A stretch of 64,000 nucleotides of DNA from Cephalopachus bancanus (GCA_027257055.1 JAPVLO010000153.1:8990001-9054000); one strand, 5' to 3'; positions 34,791 through 47,269 are shown, counted from the stretch's first letter. Translations and numbers: made by a program. Notes: a model not told the origin generated them from the letters alone.

Positions 34791-36144
34791 GATTCGTGCC
34801 GCCTGGCGGGTCCTTTATGATGGGTGGGGATATTTGTTCCCATCTAGGGAGGGCCACTAGTCTAATTACAGTTTGGCTAGTTAAATTGGAGGCTGACACC
34901 CTCATGCCTAGCCCATATCCCAGAATTCCTTGTCCTCTACCACCATACATCATTTTGCTGGATGATGTAGCGATGTAAATAGTAAAGTTTTTCTTCTATT
35001 CAGATTCTTTATGCTAAGCAGTTCAGTGAATTTTCATGCATGATAAACTACCTTTCTGTGTTTTCATGAAAGGAAGGTGGTCTGTGATATTTAATTAGCA
35101 TGATAAGGAGACCTGGGAACACCTCTAACAGGCAGCTGGAGCTCCTCAGGCTTTATGTGATTTGGGTGTGGGCCTTAGTAAAATACAGAATATAGAAAAG
35201 TGAGCTCATAATTTGATGCAAAGACTGTTCTGAAATTCTTGGCATCTGAGCCCACAGCAAATCTCAGATGAGAGTGAGCAAGTGGGGGTAGTCCTTTTGA
35301 TAAAATACTTCCTGTACCAAGGACAGCTTTAAGTGGAGGCCCCAAAGAAATGGGGCAGGGGAATGGAATTTCTCCTTTGGAAATTCACATTAAACTGGAG
35401 TCCCTTTAGAGCTGATTATTCCTTTATTGTATTCCCTCATTTGACAAGTGTACATCCAGAGAATTTGGAATAATCCCTTCCCTCTTGTCCCCAGTAATAG
35501 CTAGGGGCCAGGCCAGATAGATGACTCAGGGCTGGGCTGGGCCTCAGAAGCCCTTGAAACTGCAGTCTGGGGGAATCTGCTACAGCATCCTAATCATCAG
35601 ATGACCAATTCTCCTAACTGATCAGAAGCCTGGAGAGATTATGTAACTCTCTGTCTTTAACCTACAGGTGTCAAACCAAGATGAAAACCATGGGTAAAAA
35701 AGCACCCGATATAACCCAAGCCTCACAGGATATCTCATGAGAAGAAGCAGCTTTGTGTTGAAAATCTATTCTGCATTGGGTATATAAATGGCTTTTCAAA
35801 ATTGTACTGGTTTAGGATGCAGAGAGCCACTATAAATAGAACTTCAAACAGCTGTTGGTCTTTGCTAATTTATTTTTAATTTGTATTCAAAGACTGCTTG
35901 TTCCAGTGGTAATGTCTGTTCTGGAATCCTCCCCTTCATAAGTGGAAGTCATAAGAGTGATAGTGTTTAGAGCAGAGGGATAATCTTGAGGAGTAAGTTG
36001 GCCTCTACCAAATTCCTGACAAATATCTGATGCACCTATCCTGAGCTCATCTCATTGGAACGCCTCTGTAGACTAATGCCTGATGCAAAGGTTTCTGACT
36101 GTGGTGAGCTCACCCATGCTAATCTCTTCCTCTTCCTTTACCAG

Positions 36145-36269
36145 CAAGGACTGAAAATAGTTCATCATGCAGAGAAGACACTGTCTAGCTTCTGCAAATG
36201 GCAGAAGAGCATCAATCCCAAGAGCGACCTTAATCCCGTTCATCATGATGTGGCCGTCCTTCTCACCAG
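36145..36269 (+). CDS. ADAMTS12: ADAMTS12 exon C: metalloproteinase domain, middle
   Basis: 125 bp; 41 codons plus AG of a split arginine codon (phase 0 in, 2 out). The acceptor is a good pyrimidine tract, cttcctctttacc-type, ending ccag; the donor gtacta starts at 36270. It encodes [31 protein letters not shown] and [11 protein letters not shown]. The HDVAVLLTR strand precedes the active-site helix in ADAMTS proteases, and the cysteine in SSFCKW is a conserved catalytic-domain cysteine. The upstream intron is the longest in the window, and the exon is otherwise isolated. Confidence 0.95.
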
Positions 36270-37084
36270 GTACTACAGAGACTATGTGGAACCCAGGGGC
36301 AGCAAGGCGGGAAGCACTGGCAGGTGAAGGGTTTGCCAGGTATTCAAACTCATGAGTCTCACTACTCTTTGCTGCCTTTGGTCATTTATAAAGGCAGTGA
36401 TTTGATCTGGTCAACTCCTAACTGCTGTACCAGTAGAGGGAGCAGGTTAGCAAACTTGCTAATAGGACAGAGCTCTCCTCATTAGTAAACTGTGTCTGCC
36501 GGCAAAATGCAAATCTCTTTTCTATTCCAATGTTGATTTTATCTTTAAAACTGGCTTCTTCATGCAGTTGTATAAACAGACAATCAGGAAGCTTGTTTGC
36601 AGATCCTCATTAAAGACTCCTGTTACTTTTAACCAGTGGGATTTCTAATCCTTCATTTTTATTTTATTTTTCTCCAATTTAGAAACATGAAATATTGCTA
36701 CAGAAACCAGTCCTCTTTTTAATCCACCATTGACTGATGTTGAGGGCAGGATATGGGGAGCAGGTTCCCCCCGAGTAGTCAGACTGCTTTGGTTACACTT
36801 TTCTCTCTTTTACCCCCATGAAGGTATGATTTTGTTCTGATCACAGATAGACCGATAATGCCTATAAGAACCACAAAATCTTCCGGGACTCATAGCTGTG
36901 AAAAGCCAGTAAACTGGGGAATAGGTTGATGTGGGTGTGGGATGGAAGGAACAATTTCTATAGGAAAGAACCCAGGAGTCAGGGAACTGTGTTGGCCACT
37001 GGGCAGCTGTGTCAAGAAATCTTTCCTTTTCTGAGAGCAGAAACAGTTGCTCCTCTCATTCTCACATGAAGAAATTAGTAAATT

Positions 37085-37305
37085 AATGATAGCTGACATG
37101 TGTGAAATGCTTGATATGGACCAAGTACTATGCCACGTCCATTACTATAGTCATTGTTCCATTTACTCATCACAATACTGGTAGTTAACTACTATTAATC
37201 ATTCATATTTTACATATAAGGAAACTGAGGCTTGGTTATGTCCTTTGCATAAAATTGCATTGCTGTGAATAGGTACAGCTGGAATTTAGGTTCATGTAGT
37301 CTGCT
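37085..37305 (-). mobile_element. MIR SINE, inverted
   Basis: Inverted MIR text: ggaccaagtactatgccacg, atttactcatcacaatactg, tacatataaggaaactgagg, cagctggaatttaggttcat. Confidence 0.8.
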
Positions 37306-37421
37306 GTCCTTTTTTTTTTTAATATGTTAATTTTTCTTCTTTAGGACAGGGTTCTGGTTGCATAAAAGTGTGATGAACCTCACCAATTCCTAGACAGTGG
37401 AGAACATTTCAAATTCTAAAG

Positions 37422-37636
37422 CAGAACTCTCATCATCAGTACTCTTGACATTGAGGCTAGATAATTCTTTGTCCTGTGCATTGGAGTATATTGAGCAATA
37501 TATCTGGTATCATCTACTCATGAGATGCCAGTAGCGCCTTCCAATTTCTGACAACCAAAACTGTCTCAAGACATTGCCAAATGTCCCCTAGGAGGGGCTG
37601 AAGAGCAAAATCATCCATCCCCATTGAAAACCATTG
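37422..37636 (-). mobile_element. MER20 (hAT-Charlie) DNA transposon, inverted
   Basis: Starts cagaactctcatcatcagta and contains agataattctttgtcctgtg, gatgccagtagcgccttcca, ttctgacaaccaaaactgtc and gacattgccaaatgtcccct. It ends tgaaaaccattg. The order and ~215 bp length fit an inverted full-length MER20. Confidence 0.82.
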
Positions 37637-38704
37637 GTCTGAAAAAATAGGTAGGATCAGGGAGAGAGGGAGGTATGAGACTGAGCTTTGTTTCTGAAGG
37701 AGTATCCTGAGATCCTCATTAACAGAGCTCCCTATAGAGCTGCATTCAGGAAAAGGTGTGTGTGTTTTCCATAGGTATTTTCCATTGCAGCTTGAGGCTT
37801 CATGCCGAGGCATATTTTCTCTTATGTAATGGCCCTGATGCATGGTGGAGGTAGAGCTGATCTCCTCTTGGAAGCTTCAGCTCCTTGCCTGCAGAAACCA
37901 TGTTCCTAAAAATATTTTGTTGCCCCATTTTTTTCTTCTTAATTCTGGACACTTAGAAGGCACTCTATAAACAATTACTTAATGGACTTGACCATTTCAA
38001 AATGAGAAAGCCAATGGATTGGCAGTAAACACCATTCATCTTTTCTTAGCAGCTCCATGCAATCCTGGACTTTTTGAATGAAGTAGTAACAAGCACATAC
38101 TGCAGCAGGGGTGGTAGAGTGTTCAGTTGGTTCTCCTACAGACCCCACAATTACTGAAATGATTGGGCTGTATGACCTAGGTCCTGAACATTGAACCACC
38201 CAACAACCGCTGCCCTTAGTGAGAGTGGGGATTGGTGTCCATGGTGCATGTGCTGAGACTGTGGCTGCTCTCTCCTCTCCCATTTTGCAGCCAGTGCCAC
38301 CTGGAGAATTGAAAATTCATGTGCATTCTCAGGATTGGATCTTTGCCATGCCCAGTGGACACAAAAAGCAGGAGACCATTTCTTCCTAGAAATGGTGCTC
38401 ACACAAACCTCATGAACTGCAGGTTTGCAATTAACTAAAGCTCAGAACCTCGTGGGCATTTATGCTAGTTACTCTTGGCAAAGAGCTCTTCTTGTACTAA
38501 AGAAAATCAATGACTAATTAATGACTCTTTCAAGACAATTGTCAGTGATTGAAATAATCTCTACTGAGATATGGGAGCATGTTTTTACATTTAAAAGCTG
38601 TAACTAGTATTTTTCGGGATCCTACGAGTCTTTTTTTTCTTTTTCCAGGGTCAGGCAATAGTGAATTACTGGTGAAGAGGTGAAAGGAGGCAAGATACCA
38701 GGGA

Positions 38705-38729
38705 GTGTGTGTGTGTGTGTGTGTGTGTC
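38705..38729 (+). repeat. (GT)n microsatellite
   Basis: About 12 uninterrupted GT units. Confidence 0.95.
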
Positions 38730-39273
38730 CACACTCTCTCCTATACTCCCATATCAATAGTGTTAGTGTAGTGGGGCTGGATAAACAGTTGAATTGATCT
38801 CTGAATAGGTTGTGTTTTGCATGAATGAGAAAAAAAGTTCTTAGATGAGTTTTGAGCACAGACCTCAGAAAGACCAAAAAAGTGTTTCATATTTTAAAAA
38901 ACCCCAGTCAATGCTGATTGTCTCTTTCCTATTTAAAAGCTCAAATTTACTTTAATTTTCAATAACAATCTCTTGCTGGCCAAATCATGTAATTTGGCCT
39001 CCTGAGATCAAAAGCAATAGCAACTCAAAGTAAAACATTTGCCACATTGTCCCACATTTTTAAAGTGTTAGTGAAATTCAACAATCAAGAGGTAAAACCA
39101 AAATCATGTTAATGAATGTAGAATTACTCCCTATATTCATATGGACTTTTAAAAATAATTTGAGCATACTTTACGACCATATTGAAGGTAAGTTTATACC
39201 CAGGTTTTTTTCTCCAGAAGGCTTTTCCAGATGTTCCTTTGGATGCCTGAACTTCTCTGTTCTCTGCTTTCAG

Positions 39274-39423
39274 AAAAGACATCTGTGCTGGTGTCAATCG
39301 TCCCTGTGAAACCCTGGGTCTATCTCACCTGTCGGGAATGTGCCAGCCTCACCGGAGTTGTAACATCAATGAAGACTCAGGACTCCCTTTGGCTTTCACG
39401 ATTGCTCATGAGCTTGGACACAG
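39274..39423 (+). CDS. ADAMTS12: ADAMTS12 exon D: metalloproteinase domain with HELGH of the zinc site
   Basis: 150 bp; one base completing the arginine codon, 49 codons, then AG of a split serine. The acceptor tttcag precedes it and the donor gtaatg starts at 39424. It encodes [40 protein letters not shown] and FTIAHELGH. The two zinc-binding histidines and the catalytic glutamate of HEXXHXXGXXHD are at codons 39407-39409, 39419-39421 and 39410-39412. The third histidine is in the next exon, 5.6 kb away. CAGVNRP has V where I recall F in human. Confidence 0.96.
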
Positions 39424-40639
39424 GTAATGGGTCAAGGAAACTGAGGTCTGCCCACCCTGTTCACATGTCATCATTGGCAGAAGGAATGGAAGGCACCTTA
39501 AGCTTGGGGCCAGGAAATTCAGGTTGCCCTATGGCTTGAGACTCACCCTCCTCAAACTCTGCGTCCTCGTTTGTAAAGTAGGGGTTATAACATCTCACAG
39601 CCTCCAGTGTCTCCTCTGCCCTGACCACTTACACACTACAGAAACAAAGAGACCACTCCAATTCTCTGGATCAGAATTCAGAGAGCAGATTAAGGAGATA
39701 ATCTTTAACTCAGTTGTCTAATTCAAGAACGACCCCTGATTAGTTCTTATGAAATGATAATGTTAATATCATTAAAGGTTCACAAACCCTAACATTTTAT
39801 GCTCTTACTTTAATGCCATTGTGTTTTTTATGTGCCATTGAACCTTTTCAACAACCTTTTAAAGTAAAAACGAATGTGAGTTTCATTTTACTGATATATA
39901 TTAAAGGAGGACATTGAATAAGTAAGAAATTGAAGACTGCTGTAAACTTGGAAAGACTATTAAGCAAATACCAGTTAACAGGATGTTCAAGTTGTCATAT
40001 AATTGTGTGACTCTGATTAGGTGAATTTTTTGAATGCATGTTTCAGAAAGTTCTAGTGAATTATAATGAGGATTCTGAATTCACCAGGTATCAGAGCTTC
40101 CTGTGGAGGAAAGATCTTTGCTTATTTCTAACATTACTTGTCAGTATATTTGCCAACTACAGATAAAAGAGCATCATACTAATTGGAAACTTAAAGTGGG
40201 GAGCCACAAAAACAGCTGAACTCTATCCCTTGCCTGTCACGTATCCACCAGCCTGTATGTCCTCCTTAAGAAGAAGAAAGAACACTGGGTAATGTTCTGA
40301 GGACACAACTAGAAAAGGCGCAGGATTAGGAAGAGCCTTAGAGGCTAGATTGTTCCAGGCATGACCTCTCCATTCTGGGCTTACTCACTGTTTTTCTTAT
40401 GTAGCATTTGAACTTTCCAAAATAATTTTACCTTCATTTTAAAGCCATATCATAACATTGAGAAATGGATGAAGTGAATGCTTGTTCTGACTTTTCTATC
40501 AGCCAATATTATGACTTTTGATAATTCCCTTCACCTTTCTATGCTTGCTTTTTCATGTATAAGATGAGTAGGTTGAACTAGGAAATTTCTTAAGTGATTT
40601 AATGGATTCTCACCCAGAAAGCCCTCGAGGTAAATGTGA

Positions 40640-40740
40640 CATATTCTAGTATCCTTAATTGCCAGAAATTCAGAGACAGAGAAGTTAAGTGACTTGCTTA
40701 TAATTAAATAATGATTGGAGATATGGGTGAGCCAGGACTA
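40640..40740 (-). mobile_element. MIR fragment, inverted
   Basis: cagagacagagaagttaagt, gacttgcttataattaaata and gagccaggacta follow inverted MIR. Short and decayed. Confidence 0.5.
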
Positions 40741-41229
40741 ATCTTGAAAAGACCAGGTCATGTTATTGGACTGTCAATAATAAAACCTGGCATGGTGAAA
40801 GTTATTCTTATGTGCAAACAGACAGGTGTCCCCAGTTCTGATAAATGAAGGGGCGTGTTCCCTATAGTCTCCATTTAAATCATTGATATTAACAGCACCT
40901 GCTGTAATCAATGCAAAGTGACTATAACTGCATCAAGCTGAGAGGTGCTTGCTCAAGACTATCCCAGCAATGATAGACTCAAGCTAAAGAAAAGTAGAGA
41001 TGACTTAGCTTGATAAAAGACTTTCTCAAATTCTTGCTACTTGTGTTCAAAGAATAGATCCTTTATATTCTAAGTTCAGTCTGATCTTGTAAAGAGAAAT
41101 ACATTAAGCAGGTCCTACAAAAGCAATATTGCCCTAACTGGGACTTTCTTCCCCCACAGTAATGAGTGCTCCCCTAGGTCCACCCTTGTGGTGTCAGGGC
41201 AGGCCATATGGGAAGCTAGAAATTCCACC

Positions 41230-41940
41230 TACCATCAACCTTCTCCCAATTCAGGTGTCTATAGAAGCCATGTGGGAAACCTAAACTTCTACTTTCAACT
41301 GGCAATAAGGAGGCAGCAGTTCCACTCCCTTCTCCTGCCAGAATAGTGTCAGAAAAGGCAGCTAAACCAGAAGATTTAAATCAGATCTATATCATAATAT
41401 GGAAACCTCCAAGTTTCAATATAAATCACTCATCGAACCAGGAATATCTCAAACTGAGTAAAAAAAGGAAGCCAATGAATGTTAATACCGAGATGCCAGA
41501 GATGTTAGAATTTGCTGACAAAGACTTCAAAGCAGCCATGTTTAAAACGCTCCAGTGAGCAATTACCAACCACCTTTAAGTGAATACAAATAATGTCTCA
41601 GTTAAGAAATAAAAGATATAAAGAAGAATCAAATGAATATCATAGTACTGAAAAATATAATAATTGAAATGCAAAGCTCAGTGAATGGACTGAACAGTAT
41701 AATGGAGGGGACAGAGGAAAGAATCAGTGAATTGGAAAACAGAGCAATAGAAATCTGAATGATCAAAGATAAAGAGACTAAAAAAATTAGACAAAGCTTC
41801 AGGGACCCATAAGTTTAGAGTTACTGGTAAGTAAGAAAAAGGTGGGAGAAGACATGTAAGCTTGATTTTGAGAAATAGAAAAGAATGCTTCAGTAAGACA
41901 TAAAACCAAAGTACAGACACTTTAAGAACTTCCTGAGAAG
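41230..41940 (+). mobile_element. Decayed L1/HAL1-like ORF1-region fragment
   Basis: A 70-codon open stretch starts at 41346 and has no recognisable domain. The surrounding text (tgaatggactgaacagtata, gaaagaatcagtgaattgg, acagagcaatagaaat) resembles the ORF1 part of old L1/HAL1 elements. The open stretch is therefore more likely a relic than a gene. Confidence 0.5.
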
Positions 41941-43874
41941 CTTCTTAACATAACAAAAGGTGCTTCTTTATAATTGTATAGTTTTAGTTAGCTATGGACC
42001 AAACCGAGAAACATTGGGCAGATCAATGAAATGGACTGGGACAACCCAGAAGGAAGAAGGTATGATAAATTAATATTCCCAAGAAGATACTCATTATAGA
42101 TCAATAACAAAGATACCCCATTGTTTCTTGGAAACATATTTGTTCATGATTGATTGTTTATTATGCAAAATAGAAAGTAAAGATAACTAACTTGTGCTAT
42201 AACTAAGTGAATAATTTTACTTTTATTTTGAGAGAAAACTTATAAATCCATAATAAGACTTTTGTCAGCCATCTATACTAAGATTTCATACCATCTTAAC
42301 TAGGCCCCTAGGTAGGTTACCAAAATGGAGATACAATTCCAAGAGGAAGTTTAAAAACCTATCTGAGGTCTAAAATTCTTTCATTTTAAGTAATGAAAAT
42401 ATTATGATATGCATGAACACTTAAAATGCAATATCCACCCAATATCCTCACTATTCTGGATTGTGATATATTTCATTTATAGAGCTTTGCTCATTATATA
42501 TACAAAATTGGTATTCCTGAATGAGTTAGAAAAGCTCACATTCATAATTTCATGATTCTCATTCTCTGCTGGTTCTCCTCACCATAAAATGAATAATAAG
42601 AGGCAAGGGATGGATATATTCCACTAAGTGATACACCGAAACCTGGGCAATTATTTAACTTGCTATTTCATGGTTATAAATTGGCAAACCTACCTTTAAA
42701 AAATTGAGACAACAAAGATGAAGTAAAGTAGGCGATTCCAACAACCTAGTAAGTTTTTTGAGACTGCACAGGGCTCCCCAGTCCAAACTGCTGGTCAGGT
42801 TCCATCTCATGCTAGAAAGTACGTTATTGGGTTAGTATCACCTTGGAGAAACAAGTTTTTCATCCTTGTAGCCCCATATGTTTTCCTCTTTCCTCATTAT
42901 CCTTAACCCACTGGTACTAGGTGACAGTACTGTGTCATGCATTTGGAGACAGTAGACAGATGGGAGGGATATTTGTTGAGTAGTACTGCTTTTCTCTCAT
43001 AAGATGAGAGTACAGAGGGATGATTAGGTTGGAGAGGAAAATGCTTTAAAAAATTAAAAACATTAGATGGAACAAAATGAGCATTTGGGGAACTGACATA
43101 TTTTAAGTGTAGGTATGAAGCCACTGAGTGTATAGGACCAAATCTTATGGCTTGGTGTATTGGAACATCCACAGCTAAGAAGACCATTATTCATGCAGAT
43201 TTTCGGAAACTTGTTTGCAGTTTAGTAATTGCACTATTGAACAGTTGAATTCATAGAGTACTTCATAAGCTGGGTAGGACTGGATTTGCAACAGCATAAG
43301 AAAAAAAAACCTGCTTAGAAGGAAGCTTTCATTGAATCACATTCTATGTGGGTGGATAAGAGCTTTGTGGATTAATTCTCTGACTCCTTTGTGAGTTTTG
43401 TATTCATGTGGAATGTGATTAGAGTTCGCAAGTGGATTGATAATACCATAACACATGAAAATACAAGAGAATCTCTAACGCCCCCAAAGACAATTCTCTG
43501 CAAGAGTTGCTAATGCTGATCAGGATATTTTATTCAAGTTGGATGTAAGCTTCTTGGTCAGATAAGTCGAATTTCACTGCGAAGAGTAAACGGTCATATA
43601 GATTTGGACATTTGAGCCAACGTCTCCAGGTTAAAGTGTCCAAATGTAGACCCCAGTGGAGAGAGCTCTTGTGGAAATCCCAGAAAGCATCTTGGGGTGA
43701 TCCTGAGAACGTGGCTTATAAACAGATACTTCTGAATTGGCTTCTTTTCCAGGCACACCCTTTTCCTGGTGAACAGTAAAGCTATTGAGAGTCCTTCAAG
43801 GCTGTTTTGCCTGGTCAATCCTGGCAGTGAGAGGTCAGGGGAGAGACTGAGAGACATGGGGACAAGAGTCCTGA

Positions 43875-43985
43875 GTTGGGAGCACAAAGATCTGCATCTA
43901 AGACCTAGTTTTACCACTAACGAGCTACTAGGCTTTTGACAAATCTCAAAGTCTTAACTTTCTCATCTGGAAAAGGAAAATAAAT
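43875..43985 (+). mobile_element. MIR SINE fragment
   Basis: ctaagacctagttttaccac, aaatctcaaagtcttaactt and tctcatctggaaaaggaaaa keep MIR order. Confidence 0.65.
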
Positions 43986-44030
43986 TTGACCATGATTTTA
44001 AAAAACAACAATTTAAAATATTTTGTCTTT

Positions 44031-44303
44031 GGCCAGTCACAGTGGCTCATATCTGTAATCCTAACACTTTGGGAGGCCAGGAGGATTACTTGAGCCCAGG
44101 AGTTCAAGGCCTGCCTAGGCAACATAGTGAGACTTCGTTCCTACAAAAAATTAACCAGGCATGGTGGCACATGCTTGTCGTACCAGCTACTCAGGAAGCT
44201 GAGGCAGAAGGATCATCTGAGCTCAGGAGGTTGAGGGTGCAGTGAGCCATGATTGTCCTACCGCACTCCAACCTGGGTGACAGAATTAGAGAAAAAAAAA
44301 AAA
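44031..44303 (+). mobile_element. Old AluJ-type dimeric Alu, sense
   Basis: Starts ggccagtcacagtggctcat, has ggagttcaaggcctgcctag and linker tacaaaaaattaaccaggca, and ends with an A-run. It lacks the gactccaactc end and the aataaatcaaaaaat linker of the main subfamily, so it is an older, ordinary Alu. Confidence 0.93.
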
Positions 44304-44305
44304 CT

Positions 44306-44490
44306 ACCATGTATGAAGCCCTTATTATGTGCCAGACACCCTGCTAAGTGCCCTTTAGATTTTATTCCATTCAGACCTCATCCTATGACAACCACCCATT
44401 TTCTAGGAGAGGAAAGTGAGGCATGTTTTAGTAACTCACAGATCAGTAAATAGCAGAACTGGAATTTAAATCCAGATCACCTATCTTCAC
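44306..44490 (-). mobile_element. MIR SINE, inverted
   Basis: agcccttattatgtgccaga, caccctgctaagtgcccttt, aggagaggaaagtgaggcat and tagcagaactggaatttaaa give inverted MIR order directly after the AluJ. Confidence 0.8.
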
Positions 44491-45035
44491 AAAACCTTCT
44501 CTTACTCACTTAATCAATGGAGGAGGTCTCCCTAATGTGCCAGAAGACTCCTGTAGCAATAGTAGAAAGAAATCCACCCTTCAAAGCTTGTGGTCATTGA
44601 TAAAGTCTTCCAGAGGTTCCCCTTTCATGATCTCTCTTAAATTAAATGAAAAGGGAGAAGGAAGGTTTTGTTCCTTTGTGCTGTGTGCTGTGGTTGCAGC
44701 AGCGGGAGAAAGCAGATAGCTTGGGGCAGGATTTGCCCTCCTGACTCCCAACTCACAGAAAGCCAGACAGAGCTTTTAGCTTTTTGCCAACTAGAAGTTT
44801 CTGAATGAGCCAGATGGCTCCCACAGTTGCATATGTGAAGCATAGGCATGCCCGCAACGTTCCCTGTGCCTTTCAGGTGGAAAATTCGCTATGCCCCTCC
44901 AACTTCAAATCTCACTTTGAAAACAATTGCCTTCTGCACAAAAGTACCTCTCTGTGGATGATTATCACCCTGAATTTTCCTCTCAGTTTAATGCCTGCCT
45001 GCTTGCTATTCTTGTGCCTTCCACCTCCCTGCCAG

Positions 45036-45179
45036 CTTCGGCATCCAGCATGATGGAAAGGAAAATGACTGTGAGCCCGTGGGCAGGCACCCATACATTA
45101 TGTCCCGCCAGCTCCAGTATGACCCCACCCCGCTGACATGGTCCAAATGCAGCAAGGAGTATATCACCCGCTTCTTGGA
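45036..45179 (+). CDS. ADAMTS12: ADAMTS12 exon E: third zinc histidine, Met-turn, end of catalytic domain
   Basis: 144 bp; phase 2 in and 2 out, so skipping it keeps the frame but removes the third zinc ligand. The acceptor gccag precedes 45036; the donor gtaagt starts at 45180. The first base completes S, then FGIQHDG finishes the zinc motif with the third histidine at 45049-45051. YIMSRQ gives the Met-turn methionine at 45100-45102. It continues with [20 protein letters not shown]. All residues expected for an active protease are present. The next intron is short (583 bp). Confidence 0.96.
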
Positions 45180-45762
45180 GTAAGTGACAGTACCTCTCAT
45201 GACAACCTCAGTCGAGTCTCTTTAAGTTCGAAGTTATCTTGGGTTTTTACACATAGGAGCTAAGCTGATCCCTGGAAAAAGCTCAGTTTCTTCCCACAGT
45301 ATTAGGGTGGCATCAGAAGGGGCAGATTTCAATTCTGCTTTTTAGCTCTATGATCTAGATGGGCTGTGTTCTCCAGCCACATCCAGATGAACATTCTGTC
45401 CCCTTTCTGATTGCTCCTGCCCCAAGATGGCTTTTTATGATCTTATTGTGGGGACTGGCAGGAGCAAGCAAAACAGATTAGAAGTGGCCTATTGACACCC
45501 AAACCCTGTTGGGGGTAAGATGATGATTTTGTACCACTGGTGTATTTCCTAGATAATAACTAAATTTATGGTGTGGGATACAATTTGCATTTTTTTAAAT
45601 TAACTCCCCTCCTTGGGCCCAGAGGGTTCTCTGCTTTGTAAGAATAAAGTTGTCTTAAAGAACAAAGAGTAAACCAGAGGAATGGAAGTTTCTGCCACAT
45701 GAAAGACTGAAGGTGAAGGAAATCATAAGGAATGGATCTCATTTCTCTTAAATTGTTTTCAG
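45180..45762 (+). other. ADAMTS12: ADAMTS12 intron between exons E and F (583 bp)
   Basis: A short intron between two phase-2 junctions with no recognisable repeat. It is the only intron here that appears free of transposable elements. Confidence 0.85.
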
Positions 45763-45907
45763 CCGAGGTTGGGGTTTCTGTCTTGATGACATACCCAAAA
45801 AGAAAGGCTTGAAGTCCAAGGTCATTGCCCCAGGAGAAATCTATGATGTTCACCACCAATGCCAGCTACAGTATGGACCCAATGCTACCTTCTGCCAAGA
45901 AGTAGAA
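45763..45907 (+). CDS. ADAMTS12: ADAMTS12 exon F: end of metalloproteinase and start of disintegrin-like module
   Basis: 145 bp; one base completing an aspartate codon plus 48 codons, phase 2 in and 0 out. The acceptor is ttttcag; the donor gtaagtaag starts at 45908. It encodes [19 protein letters not shown], then [20 protein letters not shown] and NATFCQEVE. The [12 protein letters not shown] segment opens the disintegrin-like module of the ADAMTS7/12 pair. NAT is a possible N-glycosylation site. APGEIYD has glutamate where I recall valine in human. That change is non-conservative and worth checking against other primates. Confidence 0.95.
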
Positions 45908-46327
45908 GTAAGTAAGTGCTGGGTATCTTGGTGCCTCTGGTGGGTATGTGCATGGCTTCAGATCTCCAGTGTGTGGAAGGAAGGGGCAGGGAAACACTTG
46001 GAAATCTGAAGATTCACACAGAAATTGAAGCTTTGTATTTATGGCAAGGCGTCTATCAGGCAGAAGAATTGAAGTCAGACTCACTATATTCCCTGACCCT
46101 GCTTCCTTGATATTTTATGGGGTCTGCTGTCCTTTGCAAGTGGGTGGTGTTTGAGACAGCTTCACAGTGATTTTCAGGGTTCACAGTGATTCACACCTGT
46201 TAACTCCATAGCAACTAACTTAATCCCTTAAATTGCTCCTTTTTCTGAATTTCCCATCTGGTTGAAGAGTATCACCAGATTCCAAGGTAGGAATAACATT
46301 CATCACCACTTCACTCTTTTTTATTTT

Positions 46328-46627
46328 ATTTTATTTTATTTATTTTATTTTTTGAGTTGGAGTCTCACTCTGTCGCCCAGACTGGAGTGCAGTGGCCGCT
46401 CCCGGCCACCGCAGCCTCGACCTGCTGGGCTCCGGCGATCCTTCAGCCTCAGCCTTCTGAGTAGCCAGAATTACAGGCATGCGCTACCACGCCCAGCTGA
46501 TTTTTTGATTTATTGTAGAGATGAGGTCTCGCTGCCTAGGCAGATCTCGAACCCACAGGCCCAGGGCAATCCACTCACCTCAGCCTCCCAAAGGCACGGG
46601 ATTATAGGCTGAGCCACCGAGCCCGGC
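46328..46627 (-). mobile_element. Young dimeric Alu, inverted, with target-site duplication
   Basis: An attttattt-type tail, gagttggagtctcactctgt, gtggccgctcccggccac hairpin, and head end gagcccggc. It is flanked by tcttttttatttt at 46315-46327 and 46629-46641. Confidence 0.96.
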
Positions 46628-46689
46628 TTCTTTTTTATTTTTAACATCCAAATAATGAGTCAAGTTTTGACACTGTACCTTCTAAATAG

Positions 46690-47010
46690 GGTGTGGCTCT
46701 GTCCTCTTGTCTTCTTCGTTATCACTGCTTCTGTCTCGATTGAGTCTCTCATCACTTTTCCTTGCTATTGTAATTACTTCCTACCTAGTCTCTCACTCAT
46801 TCAAATTGTTGCTCAAGTTATTTTTATTTTATTATGTTTAGTCCCCTTTCCTACAAGCTCATGCTATTTTTTAAAAAACACAAATCTAACCATAGCTTTA
46901 CTCTGCTCTTAGGGTCTCTCCTGACCACAGGATAAAGTCTCGACTCCCTATGTGGCACTTTTATTCTCTGAATTCATCCCTTTTAATGCAAAAGTATCAG
47001 TGTTAACACA
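46690..47010 (+). mobile_element. L2 LINE fragment
   Basis: aaacacaaatctaaccatag, ctttactctgctcttagggt, gaccacaggataaagtctcg match the L2 segment preceding 'tggctccccattgccc'. Diverged. Confidence 0.65.
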
Positions 47011-47269
47011 TAGATATTAACAAGGCAAGTCCCACTGAATCCCTACCAGATTCTGTGCTATGTACTGAATAGGATGAAAAATATAAGTACTCAAAAATTA
47101 CTAAGCTAAAGTTTCTTCCTTCCAGGAGCTCATGATGGAAGAGGCACACATAAAAATGTCAATACAATAAGAATCACAGAAAGAACTTACAGGGGAAGTA
47201 AATAAATGTCCTTAGACAGAACAAGTAAATTTAACAGGGAAGGTAAAGTAGGTACAAAAGTCCTCACCC

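Larger units (their letters stand above)
18889..36144 (+). other. ADAMTS12: ADAMTS12 intron between exons B and C (17.3 kb)
   Basis: The longest intron in the window. It holds two clear L2 copies, a MIR, one MLT1 LTR, two long L1 fragments (one split by an Alu), four Alus, a Tigger DNA transposon and simple repeats, all listed separately. I saw nothing further recognisable at about 18900-19500, 20460-22050, 23440-24100, 24340-25960, 26320-26610, 27830-28190, 29250-29590, 32590-33520, 33880-34680 and 34800-36140. Confidence 0.85.
36270..39273 (+). other. ADAMTS12: ADAMTS12 intron between exons C and D (3.0 kb)
   Basis: Contains an inverted MIR (37085-37305), an inverted MER20 (37422-37636) and a short TG repeat (38705-38729). 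The remainder, including 36300-37080, 37640-38700 and 38730-39270, shows no feature I can name. This is the most repeat-poor of the longer introns. Confidence 0.8.
39424..45035 (+). other. ADAMTS12: ADAMTS12 intron between exons D and E (5.6 kb)
   Basis: Contains a decayed L1/HAL1-like stretch near 41.2-41.9 kb, two MIR fragments and one old AluJ-type copy (44031-44303). I see nothing recognisable at about 39430-40460, 40740-41200, 41950-43870 and 44500-45030. Confidence 0.8.

Noticed and set aside
41346..41558. 70-codon open stretch MSEKAAKPEDL...
   Set aside because: Surrounded by decayed L1/HAL1-like sequence; no sign of independent gene structure.
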